DNA from: Motiliproteus sp036961355
GTDB lineage: Bacteria > Pseudomonadota > Gammaproteobacteria > Pseudomonadales > Balneatricaceae
Assembly: GCA_036961355.1 (NCBI GenBank)
Contig: JBALVL010000022.1
Span: forward strand, 1 to 64,000
DNA length: 64,000 nt
Direction of reading: 5' to 3'
A program made the translations under genes and the position numbers. The notes under the pieces are model-generated. The model saw nothing but the letters and a program-made list of their open reading frames with translations. It had not been told where the DNA came from and did not search any database. Shown here one piece after another: positions 8,247 to 17,042 of the stretch (its first letter is position 1; the number at the start of each line of letters is the position of its first letter).

Positions 8247-10190
8247 ATGAAAGTAGTACAAATATTCATCCGTAAAGCCTTAAGTGTCCCGCTAACACTA
8301 TTAATAATGGCAACGCCGGTTATTGCTCAAGATAGTGGCATCCCCAGCGTCGAAGTCCTAGAAGGACTATACCCCGGCAAAGCTTACTCGCCGTATGCCG
8401 ATCGTCACTTTCCCAACAATATCTATTGGGGTGACACCCACGTCCATACCGGCCTGTCGCTGGATGCAGGGCTGTTTGGTAACACACTGGGTCATGACGA
8501 AGCCTACCGCTTAGCTCGTGGCGAGCAGATTAAGACATCAACCGGCCAACCGTTAAAGTTGGGGCGGCCGCTGGACTGGATCGTTATCACAGACCATTCC
8601 GATATGATGGGCATCGCCTCTGATATTCAGAAAGGCACTCCAAATATTCTGGCGGAACCCAAGGGAAAAGAGTGGCACGAAGGCTTCAAAAAGGGCGGAA
8701 AAGCTGCCGGCGAAGCCGCCTTTGATCTGATTCAAAACTTCGCTCAGATGACGGTGCCGGAGAAGTTGGTAGCCGACTATTCCCCCGGTTCCAAGGTCTA
8801 CGACCAGCTGTGGGATGATATTATTGCTTCTGCCGAAAAATATAACGAACCGGGCCGTTTCACCGCACTGATCGGCTACGAGTGGACCTCGGTTCCCAAA
8901 GGCTTCAACCTGCACCGCAACGTCATCCTGCGTGATAACGGTGACCGGGCGGCGCAAGTCATTCCGCTGACCACCCAGCCGCCGATGGGCACCACCGACC
9001 CGCTCGACCTGTATAAGTGGTTGGCGGATTATGAAGACAAGACCGGCGGCAAAGCATTTGCGATCTCGCATAACGGCAACCTGTCTAACGGCTGGATGTT
9101 CCCGACCGATGACACTTATGCCGGCGGCAAGGTCGATAAAAACTATGTCGAACAGCGCGCCAAATGGGAGCCTCTGTACGAAGTCACCCAGATTAAAGGC
9201 GACGGCGAAGCCCACCCTTACCTGTCTCCGCGCGACGAATTTGCCGATTATGAAAACTGGGACGTCGGTAATCTCGATATCTCAGAACTGAAAAAACCCG
9301 AGATGCTGCAGGGCGAATACGCCCGTGAGGCGTTGAAAAACGGCATGATGCTGGAAAACCAACTCGGCACCAACCCTTATAAGTTCGGCATGATCGGCGC
9401 CACCGACACCCATACCTCGCTGGCCACCGCCGAAGAGGAAAACTTTTTTGGAAAATCGGTTAGCGTTGAACCGTCAAAAGATCGGGTAAATCATCCCTTT
9501 GTTAAATCAAAGCTCGGTGAAATCAGCGGCGACATGCTGGTCGCTTCCGGCTATCAAGGGGTCTGGGCAACCGAGAACACCCGTAAAGCGATCTTCGATG
9601 CCATGCAGCGCAAGGAAACTTACGCCACTACGGGACCACGAATTCCGGTGCGCTTCTTTGGCGGCTGGGAGTTCAACGACAACGACCTGCGCAGTCGTGC
9701 TCCGGCCTTCCGCGGTTACGAGAAAGGCGTGCCGATGGGTGGTGATCTGACCAAAGCACCGAAAGATAAAGCCCCGACCTTTATGGTTTACGCCCTGCGT
9801 GATCCCTACGGTGCCAACCTCGATCGGATTCAGATCATCAAAGGCAAACTGGATAAAGACGGCAAGACCCATGAGAAAGTCTACGATGTGGTCTGGTCCG
9901 ATAACCGTAAACCCGATGCAGAAGGCAAGTTACCGGCAGTCGGTAACACCGTCGATCTGGAGGCCGCCAACTGGGTCAACACTATTGGTGCTTCTGAACT
10001 GGCTAAGGTCTGGACCGACCCTGACTTCGATCCGAATGAAAAGGCGTTCTACTATGCCCGTGTGCTTGAAATTCCAACACCACGCTGGCTGGTATACGAC
10101 AAAGTACGCTTGGGTGCTGAACTCCCTGAAGGGGCTAAGCTGACCGGTCAGGAGCGTGCTTACACTTCGCCAATCTGGTATACCCCTTAA
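8247..10190 (+). CDS. DUF3604 family secreted PHP-like protein
   Basis: This 647-aa protein has a signal peptide of about 27 residues (LLIMATPVIA-QD) and a strong Shine-Dalgarno (GAGGGAG). The mature part matches the DUF3604 family: IYWGDTHVHTGLSLDAG with H65 and H67, DWIVITDHSDMMG near 110-122, GYEWTS near 210, ISHNGNLSNGW near 275 and GATDTHTSL near 385. These His/Asp/Glu clusters are arranged like metal ligands of PHP phosphoesterases, so a metal-dependent periplasmic hydrolase is likely; the substrate is unknown. It is the first gene of a three-gene plus-strand cassette lying inside hrpA. Confidence 0.85.
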   Translation: MKVVQIFIRKALSVPLTLLIMATPVIAQDSGIPSVEVLEGLYPGKAYSPYADRHFPNNIYWGDTHVHTGLSLDAGLFGNTLGHDEAYRLARGEQIKTSTGQPLKLGRPLDWIVITDHSDMMGIASDIQKGTPNILAEPKGKEWHEGFKKGGKAAGEAAFDLIQNFAQMTVPEKLVADYSPGSKVYDQLWDDIIASAEKYNEPGRFTALIGYEWTSVPKGFNLHRNVILRDNGDRAAQVIPLTTQPPMGTTDPLDLYKWLADYEDKTGGKAFAISHNGNLSNGWMFPTDDTYAGGKVDKNYVEQRAKWEPLYEVTQIKGDGEAHPYLSPRDEFADYENWDVGNLDISELKKPEMLQGEYAREALKNGMMLENQLGTNPYKFGMIGATDTHTSLATAEEENFFGKSVSVEPSKDRVNHPFVKSKLGEISGDMLVASGYQGVWATENTRKAIFDAMQRKETYATTGPRIPVRFFGGWEFNDNDLRSRAPAFRGYEKGVPMGGDLTKAPKDKAPTFMVYALRDPYGANLDRIQIIKGKLDKDGKTHEKVYDVVWSDNRKPDAEGKLPAVGNTVDLEAANWVNTIGASELAKVWTDPDFDPNEKAFYYARVLEIPTPRWLVYDKVRLGAELPEGAKLTGQERAYTSPIWYTP

Positions 10191-10242
10191 CGGCTGCTGT
10201 CATTTCAAAATCGTTCTGAATCAGACACAGCGACGTGTCATT

Positions 10243-10273
10243 AAAATCAACGGTTATGCCGTTGATTTTTTTT
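10243..10273 (+). terminator. Rho-independent terminator after DUF3604 gene
   Basis: An 11-bp perfect stem (10243-10253 with 10259-10269) with a 5-nt loop runs into eight T residues. It lies 52 nt after the DUF3604 stop and before the isomerase gene, so the last two cassette genes are expressed by read-through or from their own promoter. Confidence 0.88.
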
Positions 10274-10333
10274 ATCGAACAGGTAGCAAGAACTTGAAAT
10301 TAACAATTCATCAATGGTCGTTTGGAGCTTTGC

Positions 10334-11242
10334 ATGGCGTCCAGCATTAAATCGTTATGGCGTGAACCGTTAATCCACTTTCTGGCCATCGGTGCAGCCC
10401 TGTTTTTCCTGTATGAACTAAACCAACAACAAATCTCGGAATCACCCACACAGATCAACGTAAACAGCAGCCAAATCGAGCAGTTGATCGCTAATTTCAA
10501 TCGCAGCTGGATGCGGCCACCCAGCCAACGCGAACTCGACTCTCTGATTGACAACCATATCCGCGAAGAGATCTTTTACCGTGAAGCGATGGCAGTGGGG
10601 CTGGATCGGGATGACCCGATTGTACGACGCCGGATGCGGCAAAAACTCGAGTTCAGCCTCGAATCGCTGTCCGATAGCGAGCCGACCGACGACGAGTTAA
10701 TCGCGTTTATGCAGCAGCATCAACAACGCTTCCGCACCGAACCCAAACTGACATTCCAGCAGGTATATATCGACCCGCGAAAACATCAGCAACCGAATGT
10801 GCACGCCCTATCGCTCCGAGAGCAGCTAAACCAGGGAGCCACACCCGAGCAGCTAAGTGACTCAACGCTGATGCCCACTCGCTACCAGCAGGCCAGCAAG
10901 AGCGACATAGCCCGTGTCTTTGGCGAGCGCCTGTCCGAGACCATTCTGACGTTAGAGACCCAGATCTGGAGCCAGCCGGTTAGCTCACCTTTCGGCGCTC
11001 ATCTAATCAAAATCAGCCAACACCAACCGGGGCAGCTGCCGGAACTCAACCAGATTCGCGATATCGTCACCCGCGAGTTATTAGCGCTAAAACGCGATCA
11101 GCAGCTCGATAGCGCCTACCAACGCATGCGCCAAGACTACCGCATCAGCATCGAGCCGCTAGCGCAGCACCCTGCGGCTCAAGCACAATCACAGCCTCCA
11201 GCCAACGGCCTAGCGACCAACATCGGCAGGAACCCACAATGA
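10334..11242 (+). CDS. Membrane-anchored parvulin-type peptidyl-prolyl isomerase
   Basis: This 302-aa protein starts at the ATG at 10334, which has TTGGAG about 7 nt upstream. Residues 13-29 form one hydrophobic segment (HFLAIGAALFFLYEL), so most of the protein should face the periplasm. A SurA/PpiD-like helical region follows (LIDNHIREEIFYREAMAVGLDRDD, residues about 70-100), then a degenerate parvulin-like domain with LTFQQVYIDP and SPFGAHLIKI, and a helical C-terminus. It overlaps the next gene by ATGA. In context it may fold or assemble the secreted DUF3604 protein; that role is inference. Confidence 0.77.
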   Translation: MASSIKSLWREPLIHFLAIGAALFFLYELNQQQISESPTQINVNSSQIEQLIANFNRSWMRPPSQRELDSLIDNHIREEIFYREAMAVGLDRDDPIVRRRMRQKLEFSLESLSDSEPTDDELIAFMQQHQQRFRTEPKLTFQQVYIDPRKHQQPNVHALSLREQLNQGATPEQLSDSTLMPTRYQQASKSDIARVFGERLSETILTLETQIWSQPVSSPFGAHLIKISQHQPGQLPELNQIRDIVTRELLALKRDQQLDSAYQRMRQDYRISIEPLAQHPAAQAQSQPPANGLATNIGRNPQ

Positions 11243-12240
11243 TGCCGCGCAGGTTTCTGGCTGGGCTGCTGTTACTGATCAGCTATTTCGGCAGCATAGG
11301 GCTGGCCATCGGCCACGAACTCCAGCCCAGCACATTAGAGATCAAACAACTAACGACGGATCGTTTTGAGATCGCCTGGCGCGCGCCTATCTACTACGGC
11401 AAGCCACACCCGGCCCGGCTGCAGCTGCCCGAACGCTGGAAAACCCTGTCAGGACCAACAACCCGGCAGCTGCCGGATTCTGCCCTGCATCAACGGCTGG
11501 TGTTGATTCCGGGGGGTATTCGCGATGGCGAGACTATTATCTTCGACGGTCTGCAGACCACCATCACCGATGTCTTTGTGCGGACCTTTTGGCTAGACGG
11601 CAGCCAGAGCAACACCCTGGCTCGCCCCTCACAACCCTGGGTTAACATCACCTCTCAGCCGTCAATGTGGCAAGTTCTGCAAGACTACACACTGCTCGGC
11701 GGTGAGCATATTTTATCCGGCTTTGACCACCTCACCTTTGTGCTGGCTCTGCTGTTGATCGTCTCCGGTACTCGCAGACTACTTATCACAGTGACCGCCT
11801 TCACACTGGCCCACAGCATTACGCTGGCAGCGGCAACGTTGGGCCTAGTGTGGATGCCGGGTCCGCCTGTCGAGGCGACCATCGCTCTGTCGATCCTATT
11901 TCTGGCAGCCGAGATGATCAAAGTTGAACGTGGGCAGGCCAGCTTAACCGCACAATATCCCTGGGTTGTGGCTTTTGTCTTCGGGCTGCTACACGGTTTG
12001 GGCTTTGCCGGTGCCCTGAGCGATGTCGGTCTGCCACAAAACGAGGTGCTACTGGCACTGCTGATGTTTAATGTTGGCGTCGAGCTGGGGCAGCTGCTGT
12101 TCGTCGCGGCCATGTTAATCATACTGGTGCTACTGGCAAAAATTCGCAGACAATGGCCTTTATGGCTACGCCGCCTGCCCGCCTACGGTATCGGTAGCAT
12201 CGCATCGTTCTGGTTAATCGAGCGCATCGCCGGGTTTTAG
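11239..12240 (+). CDS. HupE/UreJ-like integral membrane protein
   Basis: This 333-aa protein is translationally coupled to the isomerase gene. It starts with a signal sequence and an extracytoplasmic beta-rich domain of about 110 residues. A membrane region with around six helices follows, carrying the family's polar motifs: GGEHILSGFDHLTF, TLAHSITL, AAEMIK, GLLHGLGFAGAL and NVGVELGQL. HupE/UreJ proteins are linked to nickel or cobalt uptake, and their conserved His and Glu residues are present. The extended N-terminal type is common in marine bacteria and uncharacterised. Metal transport is plausible but unproven. Confidence 0.8.
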   Translation: MMPRRFLAGLLLLISYFGSIGLAIGHELQPSTLEIKQLTTDRFEIAWRAPIYYGKPHPARLQLPERWKTLSGPTTRQLPDSALHQRLVLIPGGIRDGETIIFDGLQTTITDVFVRTFWLDGSQSNTLARPSQPWVNITSQPSMWQVLQDYTLLGGEHILSGFDHLTFVLALLLIVSGTRRLLITVTAFTLAHSITLAAATLGLVWMPGPPVEATIALSILFLAAEMIKVERGQASLTAQYPWVVAFVFGLLHGLGFAGALSDVGLPQNEVLLALLMFNVGVELGQLLFVAAMLIILVLLAKIRRQWPLWLRRLPAYGIGSIASFWLIERIAGF

Positions 12241-12297
12241 CACCCAGATTTATCTACTGGTCCCTTTGGCCAACAATAAGAACGCAGCCGGCACCGA

Positions 12298-13482
12298 CTA
12301 GGGACCGGTTTTCTTACGTTTCCGTCTGATAATCATATTGGGATGATTGTGGTCGGCAACCTTGCTGGCCAAAATCACCCGTCGTCCAGCACCGCCACCA
12401 CCGCGCTTGAAAATCTTATTTTGTTCGGCTGGGCTCAGTCGGGCATACAACGGCAGTATCTCTGCGCCTCCCAACTGGTTCGCCGCTACTGCTTTACGCA
12501 GTTGCTCGGCGCCTTCTCGGATCTCACGTTCGCCGCTGACAAACACCAGTACATCACCGCGTTTGTGTCCTTTACCACCCCGCTCAAGCTGTTCAATTTC
12601 CTGCATCGCCGCCAGGATTCGTTGTGGCAGATCCAGCGAGTCACTGTCGCTATCGGAGGAGGAAGACAACGGATGCAGCTGCTGCATCTCGGCAGGACGG
12701 TACAGCACCTCCACTGGAAAGGTTCGACCGGAGACTTCCAGCACCGGTGCGTTATTAAAGTGTTCCGAGAAACGCTGCACATCGATCGTGGCCGAGGTAA
12801 TAATCACTTTCAGATCGGGACGTTTAGGCAGCAAACGTTTGAGATAACCAAGCAAAAAATCGATATTAAGGCTGCGTTCGTGCGCCTCGTCGATGATCAG
12901 GGTGTCATATTTCGCTAACAGCCGATCATGCTGTGCTTCTGCCAGCAGGATACCGTCGGTCATCAGTTTGACGCGCGTGGTATCGCTAACCGTTGTGTCA
13001 AAACGTACCTGGTAGCCGACCAGCTGCGATCCGTATTCGCCCAGTTCTTCGGCGATTCGACCTGCTACCGCTCTCGCCGCCAAGCGCCGTGGCTGGGTGT
13101 GACCGATCAAACCGGAACTTCCCCTGCCCAGTTCAAGACAAAACTTGGGTAACTGGGTGGTCTTACCCGAGCCGGTTTCACCGGCCAGTATCAGCACCTG
13201 ATTATCGCGAATCAGTTCCAGAATCTGCTCACGCTTCTGGCAGATCGGCAGCGCATTATCATACTGGGGCACCACCGGCCGCTGCCGCCCGGCAAACTGC
13301 TGCTGCGAACGCTGTAGCAACCGGGTGAATTTGACCTGCAACCGGTCATACGGCTTGTCGGCTTTGGCATTGCGCTGCATCGCCTGCAGTAGCTGAAGCA
13401 GCTCACCACGGTCGGCCTCCATACTCTGGTCGATCTCGTCGGTCAGCTGCTTGAAAAGGTCTTTTACTATAGGGGTCGTCAC
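12298..13482 (-). CDS. hrpA: HrpA RNA helicase, N-terminal half (split gene)
   Basis: These 394 aa match HrpA from its N-terminus through RecA1 into RecA2: Walker A GETGSGKT at 101-108, DEAH at 198-201, SAT at 230-232, motif IV region VLVFVSGERE near 311-320 and LPLYARLSPAEQNKIF near 343-358. Homology fades after RRVILASKVA (motif V start); the last 20 residues are unrelated and end in a basic tail (RRKRKKTGP). The start is GTG with AGGA just upstream. Motifs V and VI are on the separate 3' half 4.4 kb downstream. An Asp/Ser run (274-283) lies in the RecA linker. Alone it should not hydrolyse ATP productively. Confidence 0.86.
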   Translation of the reverse strand: MTTPIVKDLFKQLTDEIDQSMEADRGELLQLLQAMQRNAKADKPYDRLQVKFTRLLQRSQQQFAGRQRPVVPQYDNALPICQKREQILELIRDNQVLILAGETGSGKTTQLPKFCLELGRGSSGLIGHTQPRRLAARAVAGRIAEELGEYGSQLVGYQVRFDTTVSDTTRVKLMTDGILLAEAQHDRLLAKYDTLIIDEAHERSLNIDFLLGYLKRLLPKRPDLKVIITSATIDVQRFSEHFNNAPVLEVSGRTFPVEVLYRPAEMQQLHPLSSSSDSDSDSLDLPQRILAAMQEIEQLERGGKGHKRGDVLVFVSGEREIREGAEQLRKAVAANQLGGAEILPLYARLSPAEQNKIFKRGGGGAGRRVILASKVADHNHPNMIIRRKRKKTGP

Positions 13483-13791
13483 CAGATCCTACTTCATCGA
13501 TTGTTTACTGGATTGATCGTTTCGTTGTTAGCTTGATTAGCACCACGGCTAGATCAGGCGGCCATTATACGTTCTTTCCCTGTCACGACTAGCAACACTA
13601 AGCCGGCCCGGATATGCCGATAACAAAATGGCCTAAACCGTCGCCGCCTGGGCTGCTATAATCGCCGTTGTTTTGTAACAATCCACGGCTAGTCCGCTAA
13701 CCGTGATCAACTCTGAGCGCTTAGATCGGCCAATAACACCGGCCTATACAGTGACCTAATACAGACACCCTATTACAGACGACATGCCGCG
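13483..13791. other. Divergent intergenic region hrpA/ydiJ
   Basis: These 309 bases hold divergent promoters for the hrpA 5' half and ydiJ. The only convincing element is an extended -10 box for ydiJ at 13654-13662. I saw no repeat, terminator or small gene. Confidence 0.5.
13654..13662 (+). promoter_or_regulatory. Extended -10 promoter for ydiJ
   Basis: TGCTATAAT is a perfect extended -10 element. No good -35 box is seen 17 nt upstream, which is typical of extended -10 promoters. It lies about 130 nt ahead of the ydiJ start. Confidence 0.45.
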
Positions 13792-16700
13792 ATGATCCCC
13801 AGACTTGCCGAAGCTAACCCCGTACAAGCCCGCTACCTGAAGTTTATCGACACGCTGAAACAACAAGGTTTTCGCGGCGATCTCAACCCTGATTATGCCA
13901 ACCGCGTGGTACTCGCGACCGACAACAGCATCTACCAGCTGCTGCCGCAAGGGGTACTCTACCCGCGCAATAGCGCTGATCTAAGGATGATCACCAAACT
14001 GGCTAACCGGCCAGAATTTAACGAGATTATTCTCGGGCCACGCGGCGGCGGGACCGGCACCAATGGCCAGTCGCTGACCGACGGCCTGGTCGTCGACCTG
14101 TCCAAACACATGAACCTGATTCTGGAGATAAATCCCGAGCAACGCTGGGTCAGGGTGCAGACCGGGGTGGTCAAAGACCAGCTTAACGCGGCGCTGAAGC
14201 CACACGGCCTGTTCTTCGCACCGGAGCTATCAACCAGCAACCGAGCGACCATCGGCGGCATGATCAACACCGACGCCAGCGGCCAGGGCTCGTGCCTCTA
14301 TGGTAAGACCCGCGACCATGTTCTGGAGCTCGATTCGGTTCTACTCGACGGCAGCTCGTGGCACTCACACGCGATCAACGACACGACTCTGGCCGAAGTC
14401 CAGCAGCGCGACGACCGAGTTGGCGAGTTACATAGGCTGGCTGATACCATCCAGCACGACAACGCTGCGTTGATCGAATCACGTTTCCCCAAACTCAACC
14501 GCTGCCTGACCGGTTACGATCTGGCCCATCTAAGGGATGCGCAAGGGCAGTTCAACCTCAACTCACTGCTGTGCGGCAGCGAGGGTACGCTGGCTTTTAT
14601 CGCCGAGGCCAAACTCAACCTGCTGCCGATCCCCAAGTTCTCAGCACTGATCAACCTGCAATACCACAGCTTCAACGATGCCCTGCGCGATGCCCAGCAG
14701 TTGATGCAAGCGGCACCAACGTCGATCGAAACCATCGATTCCAAAGTGCTTAATTTGGCGATGAACGACATCGTCTGGGACAGCGTCAGCGACTACTTCC
14801 CCGAAGACCCCAAGCAGCCGATTCAGGGGATCAATCTGGTCGAGTACACCGCCGACGACGAGGCGGAACTTAAACGCAAAGTTCAACAACTGACAGACCG
14901 CCTCGATGCGCTCTATCAACAGCACAGCGACGATACGACCAGCAGTGGCGAGAACGAAAGCGACCAGGTCCGACCTAGCTTCCGCTACACCGTGGTGAAC
15001 GGTCAGAGCGAGATCAACAAGATCTGGGCGATGCGCAAAAAATCGGTCGGCCTGCTCGGTAACGCTGAAGGCGACGCCCGACCTATTCCGTTTGTCGAAG
15101 ACACCGCCGTACCACCGCACAACCTGGCTGATTACATCGCCGAGTTCCGCGCGCTGCTCGACGGTATCGGCCTGCAATACGGCATGTTCGGTCATGTCGA
15201 TGCTGGGGTGCTGCATGTCCGTCCGGCCATCGACATGAAAGACCCAGAACAAGAGACACTGATCCGCACCGTCACCGATCAGGTTGTGGCGCTAACCACC
15301 AAATACAAAGGGTTGTTGTGGGGCGAGCACGGCAAGGGGCTACGCTCGGAGTACGCGCCAGAGCTATTCGGTCCGGAACTGTACCGCTGCATGCAACAGC
15401 TCAAAGCGGCGTTTGATCCGCGCAACCAGCTTAATCCAGGCAAGATCTGCACCCCCCTCGAGAGCGGCGCCCAACTCTACGCCATCGACGGCGTTGCCAC
15501 CCGCGGCCAGCACGACCGCCAGATCCCGGTAGCGGTGCGCGAGCAGTTCGACAGCGCGATGAACTGCAATGGTAACGGCGCCTGTTACAACTACGACCCT
15601 AACGATGCCATGTGTCCCTCGTGGAAAGGCACTCGCCAACGGATACACTCGCCCAAAGGCCGCGCTTCGTTGGTCCGCGAATGGTTACGTTTACTCGGTA
15701 AGAACGGCAGCAACGCCACCACCGAAAGCCGCAAGCTTAAGTTAGCCCCAGCCTGGCACAACTTTCCCGCAAAAATCCGTAACAGCTGGAAGAAGAGGCA
15801 AGGCGAGTACGATTTCTCGCACGAAGTTTATGATGCGATGCGCGGCTGCCTTGCGTGTAAATCCTGCGTCTCGCAGTGCCCGATCAAGGTCAACGTACCC
15901 GAATTCCGATCACAGTTTCTGGAGTTATACCACGGTCGTTACCTGCGCCCACTCAAAGACAGCATGGTCGGCACGCTGGAGTTTGTGATCCCGTGGCTAG
16001 CTCGCTGGCCGGCACCCTATAACTGGGCGATGACCAACACCACCCTTAAAAAGCTGATGGGCAAGCAGGTCGGTATGGTCGATAGCCCCACCATCTGCAC
16101 GCATTCGCTCAAACAGGGGCTGGCCGAACGACAGATTTCCTGGGCCAATGACGATGCGTTGGCATTACTGTCAGATGAGCGCCGCCAAAAAGCGGTCATC
16201 CTAGTACAAGACGCGTTCACCAGCTACTTCGAGACGCCGCTGGTGCTCGACAGCTGCGACCTGCTGCGACGCCTCGGTTTTGAAGTCTTTGTCGCGCCGT
16301 TTAGCCCCAACGGCAAACCGCTACACGTCCACGGTATGATGAAACAGTTTGAACGCACCGCTCGTGCCAGCGCCGAACGGCTGCAAAAACTGGCACAGTA
16401 CGGCATACCCCTGGTTGGCATCGACCCCTCTATGACGCTGAGCTACCGCCAGGAATACGTCAAGACACTGTCTGAGATGGAGTTACCGCAGGTACAGCTA
16501 CTGCAGGAATGGCTCAGCGAAAAGTTGGATACACTTGAGCAACTCGATCTAAAGCTGAAGCCACAGCAATTTCAACTGATGGCTCACTGTACCGAACGCA
16601 CCAACGCTCCGGCTGCCATCGGCCAATGGCAGCAGATCTTTGCTGCGCTTGGGCTTGAACTGGAGCATCAGAATCTGGGCTGCTGCGGCATGGCAGGCAC

Positions 16701-16914
16701 CTACGGCCACGAAACAGGTAACCGCGAGACCTCGGTACAGATCTACAATCAGAGCTGGGGTGTACAGGTGGAAAAGACCCGGAGCGAGCCAGAAACAACA
16801 CTACTGGCTACCGGCTACTCCTGCCGGAGTCAGGTTAAACGTCTTGACCAGGTACAGATTCCGCATCCGCTACAGGGGTTGCTGGAGGCGATTCGCAACG
16901 GAGAAGCCGGTTAA
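13792..16914 (+). CDS. ydiJ: D-2-hydroxyglutarate dehydrogenase, FAD and Fe-S (YdiJ)
   Basis: This 1040-aa protein is collinear with E. coli YdiJ (1018 aa), which oxidises D-2-hydroxyglutarate formed as a by-product of serine synthesis. The N-terminal FAD-binding domain has GPRGGGTGTNGQ at 83-93 and PELSTSNRATIGGMINTDASG. The FAD-oxidase C domain has MFGHVDAGVLHVRP and WGEHGKG. A ferredoxin-type segment GCLACKSCVSQCP lies near residue 685, and the C-terminal CCG domain has GCCGMAGTYGHE near 963. It is a monocistronic unit divergent from hrpA. Quinone or another membrane acceptor is the expected electron sink. Confidence 0.93.
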   Translation: MIPRLAEANPVQARYLKFIDTLKQQGFRGDLNPDYANRVVLATDNSIYQLLPQGVLYPRNSADLRMITKLANRPEFNEIILGPRGGGTGTNGQSLTDGLVVDLSKHMNLILEINPEQRWVRVQTGVVKDQLNAALKPHGLFFAPELSTSNRATIGGMINTDASGQGSCLYGKTRDHVLELDSVLLDGSSWHSHAINDTTLAEVQQRDDRVGELHRLADTIQHDNAALIESRFPKLNRCLTGYDLAHLRDAQGQFNLNSLLCGSEGTLAFIAEAKLNLLPIPKFSALINLQYHSFNDALRDAQQLMQAAPTSIETIDSKVLNLAMNDIVWDSVSDYFPEDPKQPIQGINLVEYTADDEAELKRKVQQLTDRLDALYQQHSDDTTSSGENESDQVRPSFRYTVVNGQSEINKIWAMRKKSVGLLGNAEGDARPIPFVEDTAVPPHNLADYIAEFRALLDGIGLQYGMFGHVDAGVLHVRPAIDMKDPEQETLIRTVTDQVVALTTKYKGLLWGEHGKGLRSEYAPELFGPELYRCMQQLKAAFDPRNQLNPGKICTPLESGAQLYAIDGVATRGQHDRQIPVAVREQFDSAMNCNGNGACYNYDPNDAMCPSWKGTRQRIHSPKGRASLVREWLRLLGKNGSNATTESRKLKLAPAWHNFPAKIRNSWKKRQGEYDFSHEVYDAMRGCLACKSCVSQCPIKVNVPEFRSQFLELYHGRYLRPLKDSMVGTLEFVIPWLARWPAPYNWAMTNTTLKKLMGKQVGMVDSPTICTHSLKQGLAERQISWANDDALALLSDERRQKAVILVQDAFTSYFETPLVLDSCDLLRRLGFEVFVAPFSPNGKPLHVHGMMKQFERTARASAERLQKLAQYGIPLVGIDPSMTLSYRQEYVKTLSEMELPQVQLLQEWLSEKLDTLEQLDLKLKPQQFQLMAHCTERTNAPAAIGQWQQIFAALGLELEHQNLGCCGMAGTYGHETGNRETSVQIYNQSWGVQVEKTRSEPETTLLATGYSCRSQVKRLDQVQIPHPLQGLLEAIRNGEAG

Positions 16915-17042
16915 CGCTAAATAAAACAGCAACAGGTAGGTAAGGTAGCGCAGGGATTGCTCTACCCGATTCGAATAAGATCCAATAGAACCCGCAGACA
17001 AATCTGAGTGACAGAGATGTATTTAAACCTGTTCGCGGGTTG

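Noticed and set aside
14641..15252. 203-codon open frame antisense to ydiJ
   Set aside because: It lies wholly inside ydiJ, whose protein aligns with E. coli YdiJ throughout, so the antisense frame is incidental.
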